60,000 nt of DNA from Bolinopsis microptera. Its lineage: Eukaryota > Ctenophora > Tentaculata > Lobata > Bolinopsidae. This document shows positions 23,260-34,289 of the stretch, piece by piece (the first letter of the stretch is position 1; every line of letters starts with the position of its first letter). Where the stretch lies: positions 20,552,103-20,612,102 of the forward strand of contig NC_087072.1 in the NCBI RefSeq assembly GCF_026151205.1, written 5' to 3'. The notes below the pieces were generated by a model. The model searched no databases. It was given only the letters and a program-made list of their open reading frames with translations, and was not told the DNA's origin. A program made the position numbers and the translations under genes.

Positions 23260-25750
23260 TACTGTTAATTAGTGATGTTGTTAGTGTGGCTTTACAATGA
23301 ATCATTACTAGTCGATATAAAAAATAAAATAGAAAAACATTTTATGAATGGTATAACATATAAATGAGGATTCTGGTGGTAGGGTGGGGTTTAATTTTTT
23401 AACGTGACAATAATTCTGGAATTTGATAGGTCTACGGCGAAAGCTGATTGGATTTGGTTTATTGCTGTCACGTGTCAAAAAATATGCCTCACCTCCCCAC
23501 AAGGATCTTTATTTATAATCATTAGTAAAACTAAAAGGGATTTGTAATTGTGGATATAAAATCAGTTTGAATCTATTTTGAACGCCAAAGTCCAAACCCG
23601 ATTCACAACGCATAATATTGTGTTGCCTTCCAAGAGCTATACTATACTGCTACTGCTAGTGTAGTGCTTATAGTTCAAAATATTCATGAATTTATACAAT
23701 CAGCTACTAAACACATATTATGCACTTAAATTAAGCACGTCACAAAACATTTATCAAAGATTTACTAATTTAATACAAAATTGCAATTAAAGGAATTAAT
23801 TGAATGACTTGTAATTCATAAATCCCGAAGCTTATATTTCATGTGCGTTTAGTTTGCTCAGATATTAAAACTAAGTGAAGCGGCTTCAAAATCCAATTTT
23901 AAATTAAAAAATTACGAGTGGGTATGCAGTATTCAAAATAAATAAACGCACAATCCAGAGCACAATCTTTGACTTTATAGTCGTATATTAATATTATTAC
24001 AATCGCACAGGAGCGGTGCGTGATTACCCAGACTGGCAATATAAAATCACCGCCATGACCAAGCTCAATAAAGAGCGGCCATGTTCCTATCTATAGTTAT
24101 TTCTAAAACCACCACGCTTTCATAATCATATTACATAACTATTTAATTCAAATTGTACGTTCGTAGGTCACGTCTCAGTCTACCATGAGCGGTGCCAAAT
24201 TTTGCTTAAATTTCAAATTAATTCAGTACTCTAACTGGCTAAAAAGTCGATATTTTAAAATGGTCCCCGGTATTTCGTTGGCTCCCAGTTATGATGACTG
24301 TTCAATTAAAGTTGCGAATCCATCCTTTGTGTCTAACCTCATGAGACTGTTAGATCAGAAAGCTGCGTAAAGGTTTTTATAACAAAAACAACGCATAATT
24401 TTATATTACTTTAAGTTTATACTGGTGTTACGAGATTTTTTAAAAGTTAAATTTTTTTTGATTTACAAATACAATTACAAATTACATCTCGTGATCTCGT
24501 CGTTAAGTTTTGAATGACTGATGAGTGCGGAGCTGAGTTAAGTTGGCAGCAGTTAAAAATGAATTTGTTTTAATAATTGATGCTTATAATTATATAACAT
24601 CAAGTAGAAATTTCAAGCTGTTCGTCCGATTATATATATTACGGCACGTATAGCACGTATAGCACGTATAGCACGACATTATTTTGTTGATCATGTGATC
24701 AAAAATCGACGCAGATCACGCGTGAGAACAGGAGGCTGACAAATTAAAATGGGGACCCTCGATTATCGTTTACAATTACCCTGAGAAACTCGCTTTGAAG
24801 CCAAAAAATCACATTTTCTCCCATAACTTCAAAGGGAAGCATTTTAGGGTGTTTTGTTGTTCATAACTCATATATAAATGTGCTAGTTGCGGTTATTTTG
24901 CACCCTTCAAAAAGTCACTAGCACATTCTTATCAAAATTTTAGAAAAATCAGTAAATATTAAAAACGAAAAATGTGCCTAAATTTGTTGTTGGCTTTGAG
25001 GTCCAATAGATCAGAAGGTGAATGAGTAAAAACATTTTTGAGGGCATCAAAAACTGCGCCAGAATTCAGAGAACAATTTGATGTCAAGCATCAAATAATC
25101 CGATCTTCCCTGACTGACTTTTTGTTAAAATAAGCCTGAAAAGGACAATTTTAGCTTTTTGACTTTAAAAATTTATAAAACACCAGCTTTTTTAGATACG
25201 ATATCAAGATTTTACACACGCCTTGACATAGATGTGAATAAACGGCGAACAAAATTTCAACCCGATACCGCAAGAAATGATTAACTTATAGCGTCTCAAC
25301 CACAAAATAATTTTTTCCGAAAATTGCACTTTTAACCAGGAAATACTCGATTACAAAAATACGTATTCTCAAAATAATTTTTTTTGGTGTGGAAACGGTG
25401 CGCTAGAAGGTCACTGAACTGCCTATGAGGTCATTTGGTCTGGACAAATTTGGGGTATGCCCCCTTAATGGTTATCTGATGCAGTGGAATATTATATAAG
25501 TTGTATGATTCGATATAATAAAGCTAGGCAAGATGTTCATTGTCCAATGTCCATTAATATTACTCTGATACCTTGCCGGCTGCCGCACCCAAGTCCCAAA
25601 TTCTCTCAACGTGCAAGTTTTAACTTTTACGCTCGTAGCTGGGACTGGTAAAATTCATTAAAAAATTCATAAAAATCCGTAAAATTCATTAACAAAACTT
25701 ACCTAGTATAGCTTGGAGGGGGATTTTTTTAAAACATATAGTTATAGTTA
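23260..25750. other. Intergenic, AT-rich; GPCR upstream region and unassigned repeats
   Basis: No gene recognised. The part next to the GPCR should hold its promoter, but I see no clear element. A 9-bp tandem repeat (GCACGTATA, four copies) lies at about 24643-24676. The stretch 24750-25460 looks like an old transposon interior without recognisable ends. The 61-codon ORF at 24185 is not convincing. Confidence 0.4.
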
Positions 25751-25753
25751 TAC

Positions 25754-26509
25754 GTGATACCAGATACGAAAAGTTGTTTTAGCAGGAGCTTTCATGATAC
25801 ATGTGTAAATCATCTTGCTGCTATGACTGAGCAAGTAAACTTGCATCTTTCGTGGTACTCTGGAATAGAAAACATCATCAAGTGCTTCAACAACATTGAT
25901 CCTAGAACATATGCAAGGAACTCTTCGCTTTTACTCAATGCAACTGCGTTTGCAGACGCTTGCAGTCCAGACGAGCTGGTTAATAACTTTCAAAACCTGT
26001 TTACAGACTCCTGGAGATCAAAGATTAACGAGAGCAGGAAACTCACTTTCTACAAGGACGTCAAAACAGTCTTTGCATGGGAGCCTTACCTAGATTATGC
26101 AAGAACTCTCGATGACAGAAGATCAACAGCTCAAATAAGGTGCAGTTCTCACAGACTCAGCATAGAAATTGGGAGATACGAAAACACACCTCTAGAGAGC
26201 AGAACTTGCACCTTTTGTGAACTGAAAGGATCAACCGGGATCATAGAGGATGAAACACACTTTCTCACTTCCTGCCCACAAGGGAAGGCTATCAGAGACA
26301 AGTTTACCAGAGCTAGTGAAAGCTTGGGAAACAGCAATGACAACGGACTGACCAACATTGTCAACACTCTCTCTCGTACCCAAGATCTTTACGGTAACCT
26401 TAACGAGCAGGATGTGAACTTGATTAGACTTTCATGCTCAACCATCAGAGAAATGTACAGTCTGAACCTCAAGCACAAAGACAGCCTTCGTGATGAAGAT
26501 GGAAAGTAG
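25754..26509 (+). pseudogene. 5'-truncated LINE: C-terminal end of a non-LTR retrotransposon ORF2
   Basis: A 251-codon open frame. Its end has the layout seen at the C terminus of many LINE polymerases: SSHRLSIEIGRY, then a Cys-pair knuckle CTFC, an acidic DETHFL segment and CP (C-x2-C ... H-x4-C). No reverse transcriptase or endonuclease motifs lie upstream, where the sequence turns into unrelated AT-rich DNA. That is the usual outcome of incomplete target-primed reverse transcription. The frame is intact, so the insertion may be young. It is not the same family as the element at 34-40.7 kb, whose C terminus differs. The ATG is arbitrary. Confidence 0.75.
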
Positions 26510-27110
26510 TCCTTCAGCTCTTTTTTGCTTTTCTCGTTCTTCCTTTCCTTCTCCTCTTGCTTTGGATCTGTGACGGATGCTATGAGCGACTCTTGGGACT
26601 TTCCGTCCCTACATGGGCTTCCGGCCGTGCGTCCATGTAGGAACTGTGGGGCCTTCAGAGTGATAGGGTTACAATGGTTGTCAGTACAGCAATGGATCGC
26701 TCCATTGGCCCGACCTCCGAGACGGGGTATCCGAGAGGACCCTGGTCGTGACCAGCTCTGCACCAAAAGGTGTATTCTGGTGTCTGAAATCTTGGACCGT
26801 AGTCTGCGTACGGGGTAGACTGCCACGGACGATTATGTTACATGGGCCGCTCACTGCATTCTGATTTTAGCCAGACCTCAGCAGGTGGTTTGTCTCCACT
26901 CTTGTTTCTTTTTTCTTGTCCCCCTGCATCCTGTCCTTCCCCTTTGCTTCCCCCTCTTTCAGTCTTCATTTTCAGCATCAGCCTCATCAGTTTTAGTATT
27001 CAGAGCCACTTGCTCCTACAACCGTACCTTACTGGCTCACTGCATTTGGCCCAAACGGCATTTTAATTTTCCGTTTTTTAACTTGCTTACTGTGCATTTA
27101 ACTTTTTTGC
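26510..27110 (+). mobile_element. Probable 3' UTR of the truncated LINE, with two stem-loops
   Basis: Starts at the ORF stop. It has a pyrimidine-rich run and a locally GC-richer block (about 26570-26820). CCTACATGG (26608-26616) pairs with CCATGTAGG (26633-26641), and CTGGTCGTGACCAG (26742-26755) is a perfect hairpin. Structured 3' UTRs are used by several LINE clades for recognition by their own polymerase. The 3' limit of the element is not certain. Confidence 0.45.
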
Positions 27111-27643
27111 CCTAGCGACTAGCGCGCGTTCGTGTTCCCGAGCCTGTCCCCTTATTCTCTCAGAACACCTCGGGTACACTTGTTCGTCCAAGTACCTAGT
27201 GGTAGACACTTTGACAGTCATCACACTGTTATGGATTTGGCACAGTTGACATGAAAACTTTTTCTTATCAGTCATTATCATGTCACCCATCACAACATTT
27301 TGAACTTCGATAGTACCTCACATGAATTTATCGACAGTTAACTCTCTTTCACTACGACATACTTAACTTTGTCACACAGTATCACATTTTCATTAGACAC
27401 CTACATTTTGAGAATCATTTAATTTTCGAATGGAATTTTACCGAATTAAACCGAGTGTGTGTGTTTAAGCGATTTGTACAACATTTCTGTAATGTTTCAA
27501 ATTATATTCAAATGTTCTAAAAAAAATGTTCTTCAGCTATACTAGGGATGATGTTGTAAAGGGGTGATTATATATTATGATGGACTGATGTCAATGATGA
27601 GGGGTGTGTGATGTGCAAGGGTGGAGTGGAGAGATGATGCAAA

Positions 27644-27656
27644 TGAAGATGATGAA

Positions 27657-27693
<37 letters not shown>
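27644..27693. repeat. GAT/ATG trinucleotide microsatellite
   Basis: About 16 consecutive GAT units with one AAG interruption near the start. Confidence 0.95.
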
Positions 27694-30600
27694 GGAAAAT
27701 GTTTTAAATTTACATTACAATAACATTCAAATTAAAAACTAGGCTTCTGAGGTAGATGAAAAGGAAATGCCAGATGGCCTGGTCTTTAGGAATGAAATTG
27801 AAGCAATCTTAGGAAGGATGGGGTCTCTAGTTTGCTACTGGAAGAATAAAAAGAGTTCTGACAAGCTTTGCGCATAGTTTAGTTGTACGACTCAGCCATG
27901 ATTAATGATTTGGCCACAAAGAAACTTAAACTAGTGGCTTGTGATCAAATTGAATCTATTGATAATCATATCACTGATCAATGTGATTATCGATATATTC
28001 GAGTTTGCTAGAGCATTTGGCCGCATGTTAAGCTACCGACACACAAGTTCATGATCGATTTTATGAAATAGGAGACACGACAGTACTTGCAATCTCCTAG
28101 CTCGTGCGGTTATGCTAGGATAAATTACATTGTTATGAAGTGATGTACTGTCACTGAGGTAATATCGTGGTTTTATAGATCTAATACAATCACGGTTGAG
28201 GCTACGATATGTACCTACCATGGTAGCAAGTATACAACTAGTAATACTTCAAGAATAATACTGTACGTGTGTGGTTATAAACTTATGAAGGCTTCCGCAA
28301 TCTGCCTGATTACTCGATAATAGTGGAGCAAGAGGGTTATGGTCAGAATTATGAATAGCTTCGGGGTTATCGTTAGGGTTAGGGTTAGGATTAGGATTTA
28401 TGTAAAACCGTTTTGTTCGGCTGCAAAATCATAAAAACTAAAGTCACGTGATAATTGTTGGGCGAGCGAATTAGTAAAAGCCGACTAAAACACACAATTT
28501 CATGTCTAGTGCATTTAAAGACTGTGAGCTAATAAACTGTATAACTACCACTAACAGTCAACGAATAGTTCTGCAAAGCTCGAAAACTATGGTTAAGTTT
28601 GTAGAAACAAGAAGTTCAAAGTAAGTTATATATTATATTATGTAACCTCCCGTGAATTGTTAATGCAACTATTTTGCGGGAGGTGATAAAAAGTAAATAT
28701 GTATGCTATTAATAAGTTATTAATAATAAGCTGTGCAGTAATGTAACAAAAGTAAAATGGTAGCTGATCGATAACGCAACTGTAAAACTAAATAATATGT
28801 TCAAAGAAAAAATTTTAAAAAATTAGAAATTGTCGTTATTATATAGCAATTCTAAAACAAGAGTATAGAAGTAAAATACAAATTCCTTGCATATGTTCAT
28901 TCATAACGTAATGTTCAGAGATCAACTAGCATTATGATGACATAACGTAAAAGTAACGATGTAATTTAAAATGCCGGGAAATATTATAACCGTAACGGAT
29001 AACGTCAGAGCGACAGTAAGATATGTGACTTTTCGTAGTTAAATGCCAGCTATTATAGCTGTCTTTAACCCGCTAATAGCTGAACTATTACATAATGCAG
29101 TTAATGTATATTCTTTGAAGGTCACTTCAAAGGACGGAGTTAGTATCAGAAAATGGAAACCCTCTGATTGTAAGATGGGCGCAGGGTGTATCAGGTATTA
29201 CAATCAAAGACTCTGAGACGGATTCAGCCCGACTGGATGTTAGAATACCGGCATATTAATGGTTAGTGCAAGTGCCCCCAGAATATATCACATAGCACGG
29301 CAACCAATTACCATGCAGGACTTAAATTCATGATCTCTGACATGGTACCGTGCACGAGCCACATGGGGGTTCGTATGAAGTTCTGATTAGCCAATTTTAT
29401 TTTTAACAAGTTAACGGCGAAGGGGCGGGGGGGGGGGGGGTGGTCATGAGATATCTGTGAAACTTGATTTGAGTTAAAGATAGATTTAAAAATAGGATCC
29501 GTGATCTAATTTAAGAGCAAAGATGGAGTCGCAGAATTTAAATTCTTATTAGTTATTTTTGCCTACTTGACAAACTTTTACGTATGAGCTGATCACAGCT
29601 TTTCGTAAAATTATCAAGGTATAAATTAAAGATATCAAGGTATAAATATGTTTTTGGGGTTCGCGATATTTTCGGGGAAAAATCGATTTGCAATCTTTCG
29701 GTCACATGTCCTAACTTGTTGGTCGGCGGCAATCTTACATTAAAGTTTTACTAAAATTTCAAGTTGAATCTCCCCCGGCCCTTAAGGTCCATGTAATGCG
29801 ATATTATTTTCGTGAAAAAGGGATGACCAGTAAATATGTCGCATGTGGCATACCGAGAAGTCTGGTAGATAATTAACTTTTAATTCGCATCACAATCCTC
29901 ATCATATTATCATCACGTTAACGTAGCCGTCCGAGTAGCATTACCGAGGACACATGAATCCCAAACTAGCATGAAACATGTTAAACGTGCACTGCAGAAT
30001 TCATCTCACGAATTAGTTGCATTACCACTAAAATCAGAGGGTGGGCAATGATCGTGGTAATGGTAGTAATTTAAAGCACGTCTAAACAGTTAACTCTGCA
30101 CTGACAGTCATGCAAGTATCAGTTAATGGTATTAGACTTTGAAGCTAATGATAATACTGGTTGTACTGACAAGTAAAAACATCCTTCAAGACGACAACGA
30201 CAACTAAGTGGTAATCAATCGGCGTAACGCGACACAATTTTGTTAAATTTGGCGAGATATTTTGGTTCCCCAAACTGCGATAAACGGTTTCAAAATTAAT
30301 AGGTATCGATCATAATCGATTCAAATTTGTATCCGATCTTCCAAACTCCGAAGAACCAACAGACAACACTAACACTACAGTAACTACTAAAACCGCTCAA
30401 TTCTAGCTTTCCTAGTTTCCACAGCATTCTCAATCAGATCACCAACTGCAAGCACAGTCGCGTACAGTATAACTATACACGTGTACAACTTGTAGCTATA
30501 AAAAGAATATCCTGTATCATAATATAATCAGAAATGAATCAATCCAATATATCTAATGAAAAAAGTCTGGGTTCTTTTACTCTCTTAATAATGAATAAAT

Positions 30601-31360
30601 TAATTTGGAATTTTGTCCGGCTTATGTGGTTAACAGGTCCTGATGCCCACTCCATATTGCAGATAACTCAGATATTTTAAACTTAAAAGAGAAGATCAGC
30701 GAGATTGACAAGTTTGGGTATTTTTAGTGCAGAAAATAGAAGACATAGAACTGAATCCAAGAAGCCGGACTAGCATGAGTAAGTGGAAATCTCCAAGTGA
30801 AATTCCAGTATCTCGGCGACCAAAGGCCACCGCTGATAATGATATTTTGGAGAAGCGAGCACCAGTTCAACAAAACCAACATCCAGCCGCCCCCCACGTG
30901 GTGACGCACGAGCTTTAGCATGCACCGAACCACCGTAATAATATAACAAGGAAAGAAAAGAATAATCGTATTCTAAAGGTATGCTATCATGTATGAGGAA
31001 AAAATACAATAAAGACAATATCAATATCAATATCACTTATATAACTGTCGCGACAGAACCATTCTGATCGATATTGGATGAGAAACTATAGTAGACCCTG
31101 GTCATTAGAAACACCCCAAAAGTTTGGTATGCGTATAAAAAATCAACACGGCTTTAAAATGGGATGTTCACCGACCTCCTAGCTCACTCACTAGACTCAG
31201 TAGTCAGTAGGAGTGACTGAACTGCGAGGGACAATTGAGGCTAAGTGATAACGAATTAGCCTACTCACTTTCAAAAAGAACTTTCTCATGTTAACTGTTG
31301 CTAACCTTTTAATTGATTGAAACTTTGTTGCACTCTAATTTCTGAAGAAAAGCGTCCCTA
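27694..31360. other. Intergenic, no gene recognised; telomere-like repeats and a G-tract
   Basis: AT-rich with no credible ORF. It holds a short run of TTAGGG-type repeats (about 28374-28398), a small inverted repeat ACCTCCCG/CGGGAGGT around 28647-28686 and a G14 tract (29427-29440). I see no RNA gene. Confidence 0.5.
28374..28398. repeat. Interstitial telomere-like repeats (TTAGGG with TTAGGA variants)
   Basis: Consecutive GTTAGGG units passing into TTAGGA variants. They match the ancestral metazoan telomere repeat, which supports animal origin. A second set lies at about 50543-50630. Confidence 0.8.
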
Positions 31361-31367
31361 TATTATT

Positions 31368-31464
31368 GGCTGATCACTACAGCAATATATGGCTGATCAC
31401 TACAGCAATATAAGAATATACGGCTGATCACTACAGCAATATATGGCTGATCACTACAGCTGAT
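31368..31464. repeat. 23-bp tandem repeat, about four copies
   Basis: The unit is GGCTGATCACTACAGCAATA plus TAT. Copies 2 and 3 are separated by a short AAGAATATAC insert. The unit includes the palindrome TGATCA. Confidence 0.85.
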
Positions 31465-31722
31465 CAATGATCATAACATTCTAATGATTGTAACACGAAG
31501 ATGAGGAGACAACACAAAACGCATAATATAATGTTTAAAAGGAAGAATAGAAGGATAAGTTATGTAAGTTAACCAGCTGGGGCACTAAACCACCTTCAAG
31601 TTGATCTTAACATCACCAGGTGAGGTATAAAGGACTGGGGGGTTAATATTTTATATTGTAAGCCAAGGTCTAGAACTTTCTCTACTCTATTTCTTGAACA
31701 TCTGTCACTAATATCATTGTCC

Positions 31723-31783
31723 GTTTGTGAACGGTACGTGTTTGTGAACGGTTCGTGTTTGTGAACGGTACGTGTTTGTGAAC
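31723..31783. repeat. 17-bp tandem repeat, 3.6 copies
   Basis: Unit GTTTGTGAACGGTACGT, with one T/A variant (GGTTCGT). Confidence 0.9.
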
Positions 31784-32028
31784 ATTATGATTCACTCGGT
31801 TTCAAAACGTAACGGGAAACGAAATAGCTCAAAATGTACTAATGAAAATTGTGGATTTAAAATCAAATTTCGAGGTTTTTAAGCACTTTTGTGACTTTAA
31901 TTGGAACAATTTATTCATTTTTTAAGACGTGTTAATGACGCTAATGACGTCACGCTAATGACGTATAAGCATCATCTTTTAACAGGTTCAGTTCTAAGGA
32001 CTGACAATGTTTGCATAAAGTTATGATC

Positions 32029-32112
32029 TACAGGGTGAGACAAACACAATGTCAGGAATGCTGGAAATTGTAGACATTAAAAATCCTGGCATACGTTTCG
32101 ACTCACCCTGTA
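32029..32112. mobile_element. 84-bp miniature inverted-repeat element with mariner-like ends
   Basis: The ends are TACAGGGTGAG(A/T)C(A/G)AA in inverted orientation, with TA at both outer edges. The CAGGGTG end and TA target are typical of Tc1/mariner MITEs. The same TACAGGGTG start is seen in the larger element at 44324-45093. Confidence 0.65.
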
Positions 32113-34223
32113 GTTATAGTAGTTATGCAGAAATATCTATACGTAACATTTGACATCATGCATTCTTGTGTGACAATTTGGTGATTGTCACGTACTCCTT
32201 AAAACTTGTTGCCTTTATGTCAATTATACTTAATTGATTAACTAATGAAAGTATACGGAAATTTGAATAATATGTTATATTAACACCTACAATGAGTTGC
32301 TCGATTCAGTGTCACATATATTGAAGAGCACATGTTAGTATCAAGTTTGTATATAGTTCAATTTAAAATCAGAGCAACTAACTAGCTAAAGACCATTAGA
32401 TTATAACAATTAACCACAAGAGGAACTTTAGACACAGGCTGCATTAGACTGCAAACAATGCCCTGATATTAATGAAATATTAATGCACATAATATGTGGT
32501 GGTCATTGAATATTCTGCGATTGGCTCCACCGTTGTATAGTCAAGAAACGTGAATGACCAATTTACTAAAAATTTTCAACAAAATTATTAAATGGATGAA
32601 TGGTAATGTTAGTTCAAAACCTAATCGTTCGAATAAAGATCAAAGAGTGGTCTGAAAAAGGGTTATAAAACCATATGAATATATCATGGATACCATTTCG
32701 TTAACAGTTAAGCTTAACAGTGGTTAGATAGCAACGACAGAGAGAAATTCCATAAATTAGATAAGTCGAGGCTTGAACAGCTTGTCACAAGCTCAAACAG
32801 CAAACGAGGTTCAAAGTCAATATTATTGTAAATACGCTCCAAGTTTCTTCTTTGATCATTTTTTTTTCAGTTCAGAAACTCTGAATCATGGTGAGTGAAG
32901 AACTGGTGAGCAACAAATTCTCTAATTTTGATGCGAAACATTTAAGCAAATTTAGACAGCTACAATATAAAATACAGTAAGAACGATGCGAGACACAAGA
33001 AACGTGATAAGTTTCTCACGCCGACAGCAAGTATAAGTGGAAAATGTTACAAATTTAAGATCAGCCACGATAAGTGTCTGAGATAACACGTGGTGCTTTG
33101 ATACGTCCATAAGATACTTATGTAATATATCACACGTTTGATAGACCTTTAGTCCCCCAAATAAGACTAAGATCAGTTTATCTGGGGACCTCAGGCTGAG
33201 CAATTTTATAATACCGAAAATATGGGGCGGGACGAGCTATCTATGCTAGTGGGTTCGAAATTTTCCTATCATAACAAACTTGAACAAGTTACCAGCGCGA
33301 TGGCGTTTGATCAGTTCAAATATCAAGACAGTGCAGAACTGAACAGTGAATAGACTCATGCAGGTGACCTAATCAGTTTCCTCAAGTTTTAGCCGTCCCA
33401 ATAAGACCAAATTCCTTGTGATTTGAACTATAAGTGAGGTGATGATCCAATTTATCGTGTAACATCCTTCATGGCTACTTCGATACACGATAATTGCATT
33501 TGCTGAATGCTGAGGAGTACACAATTTGTTATTCTAGCTTCAATTTTTAGATTCCATCGTTTGATTTAGTACAAGTATCTGGACACATTTTTACTTAAAG
33601 CCAAACGAAGTAAAATATATTATTTTGACGAATTAATTACGACGAATTTTTTGATATTAACACATATTTTGGGAATTACCGTACACTGACAAAGGTATGA
33701 ATGTTGACCGGTCACCCCTCTTATACCATAGAGGGGAGCTCAGTTTATATGACCATTTTAACTGATGCTGAGTGTTAACGTTACTCGCCATCATGCGAGA
33801 TCAAATCAACCGCGATAACTGTCAAAGATAACACGTGGTAAATATCTGTTGGTAGTATCGATTTGAAGTTCAGACTTCAGTAATTTAGTATGATATAGAT
33901 GTCACACTGACTCTCTTTGATATGATTTGTGATTAAATCCTCCACTAAAAATTAATTTATAAATTCATTTATAATATCGCTCAAGTTGCATTGGAAGCTG
34001 TCTTTTGAAGTGAAAGTTTGATATAATCATATTGGAAGTGGAACCACGCAAAATATCGTAAAATGTTCAAGCCATTACAAATTGTTGATCTTCAAACGTT
34101 ATCGATAATCAATATTTGGCAGTTTATAATTGTAATTTTATATTATGTATTAGTAATACAAACTGTCAAACAAGCGATCATTTTTACTCCATTCAATCAT
34201 TTTTACTTTACATTACGCATCAA
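32113..34223 (+). other. AT-rich region upstream of LINE ORF1; possible 5' UTR
   Basis: No gene recognised. GACTGACAAT at 31999-32008 recurs at 40697-40706, directly after the A-run that ends the LINE. If that is a target duplication, this region is the 5' UTR and the element is about 8.7 kb long. A 10-bp match could also be chance, so the LINE's 5' end remains open. Confidence 0.3.
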
Positions 34224-34251
34224 CATTTTTGCTCTCTAATCTTTTCACAAG
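34224..34251 (+). promoter_or_regulatory. Acceptor-like motif before LINE ORF1 (copy 1)
   Basis: Contains CATTTTT, then TCTCTAAT, a pyrimidine stretch and CACAAG, ending 38 bases before the ORF1 ATG. The same parts in the same order stand before ORF2 at 36777-36805. The layout looks like a branch point, pyrimidine tract and 3' splice site, as at a trans-splicing acceptor. A shared promoter or translation element is also possible. Confidence 0.35.
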
Positions 34252-34289
34252 TGCACTGACTTGCTGATAAGAAACTGCTTGATTTTATC

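Noticed and set aside
24750-25460. Possible DNA transposon with GGGG-rich ends
   Set aside because: The apparent end similarity is only a few G/C runs; no convincing inverted repeat or target duplication.
26389-26826. 145-codon minus-strand ORF
   Set aside because: Antisense to the LINE fragment and its 3' UTR; low-complexity Lys/Glu run, no domain.
27087-27293. Minus-strand ORF with a C-x2-C-like start (CQLCQIHN)
   Set aside because: Only one Cys pair and no partner residues; not a zinc finger.
29427-29440. G14 tract (and C20 at 52131) as possible regulatory quadruplex
   Set aside because: Pure homopolymers are prone to slippage and assembly error, and no gene is nearby.
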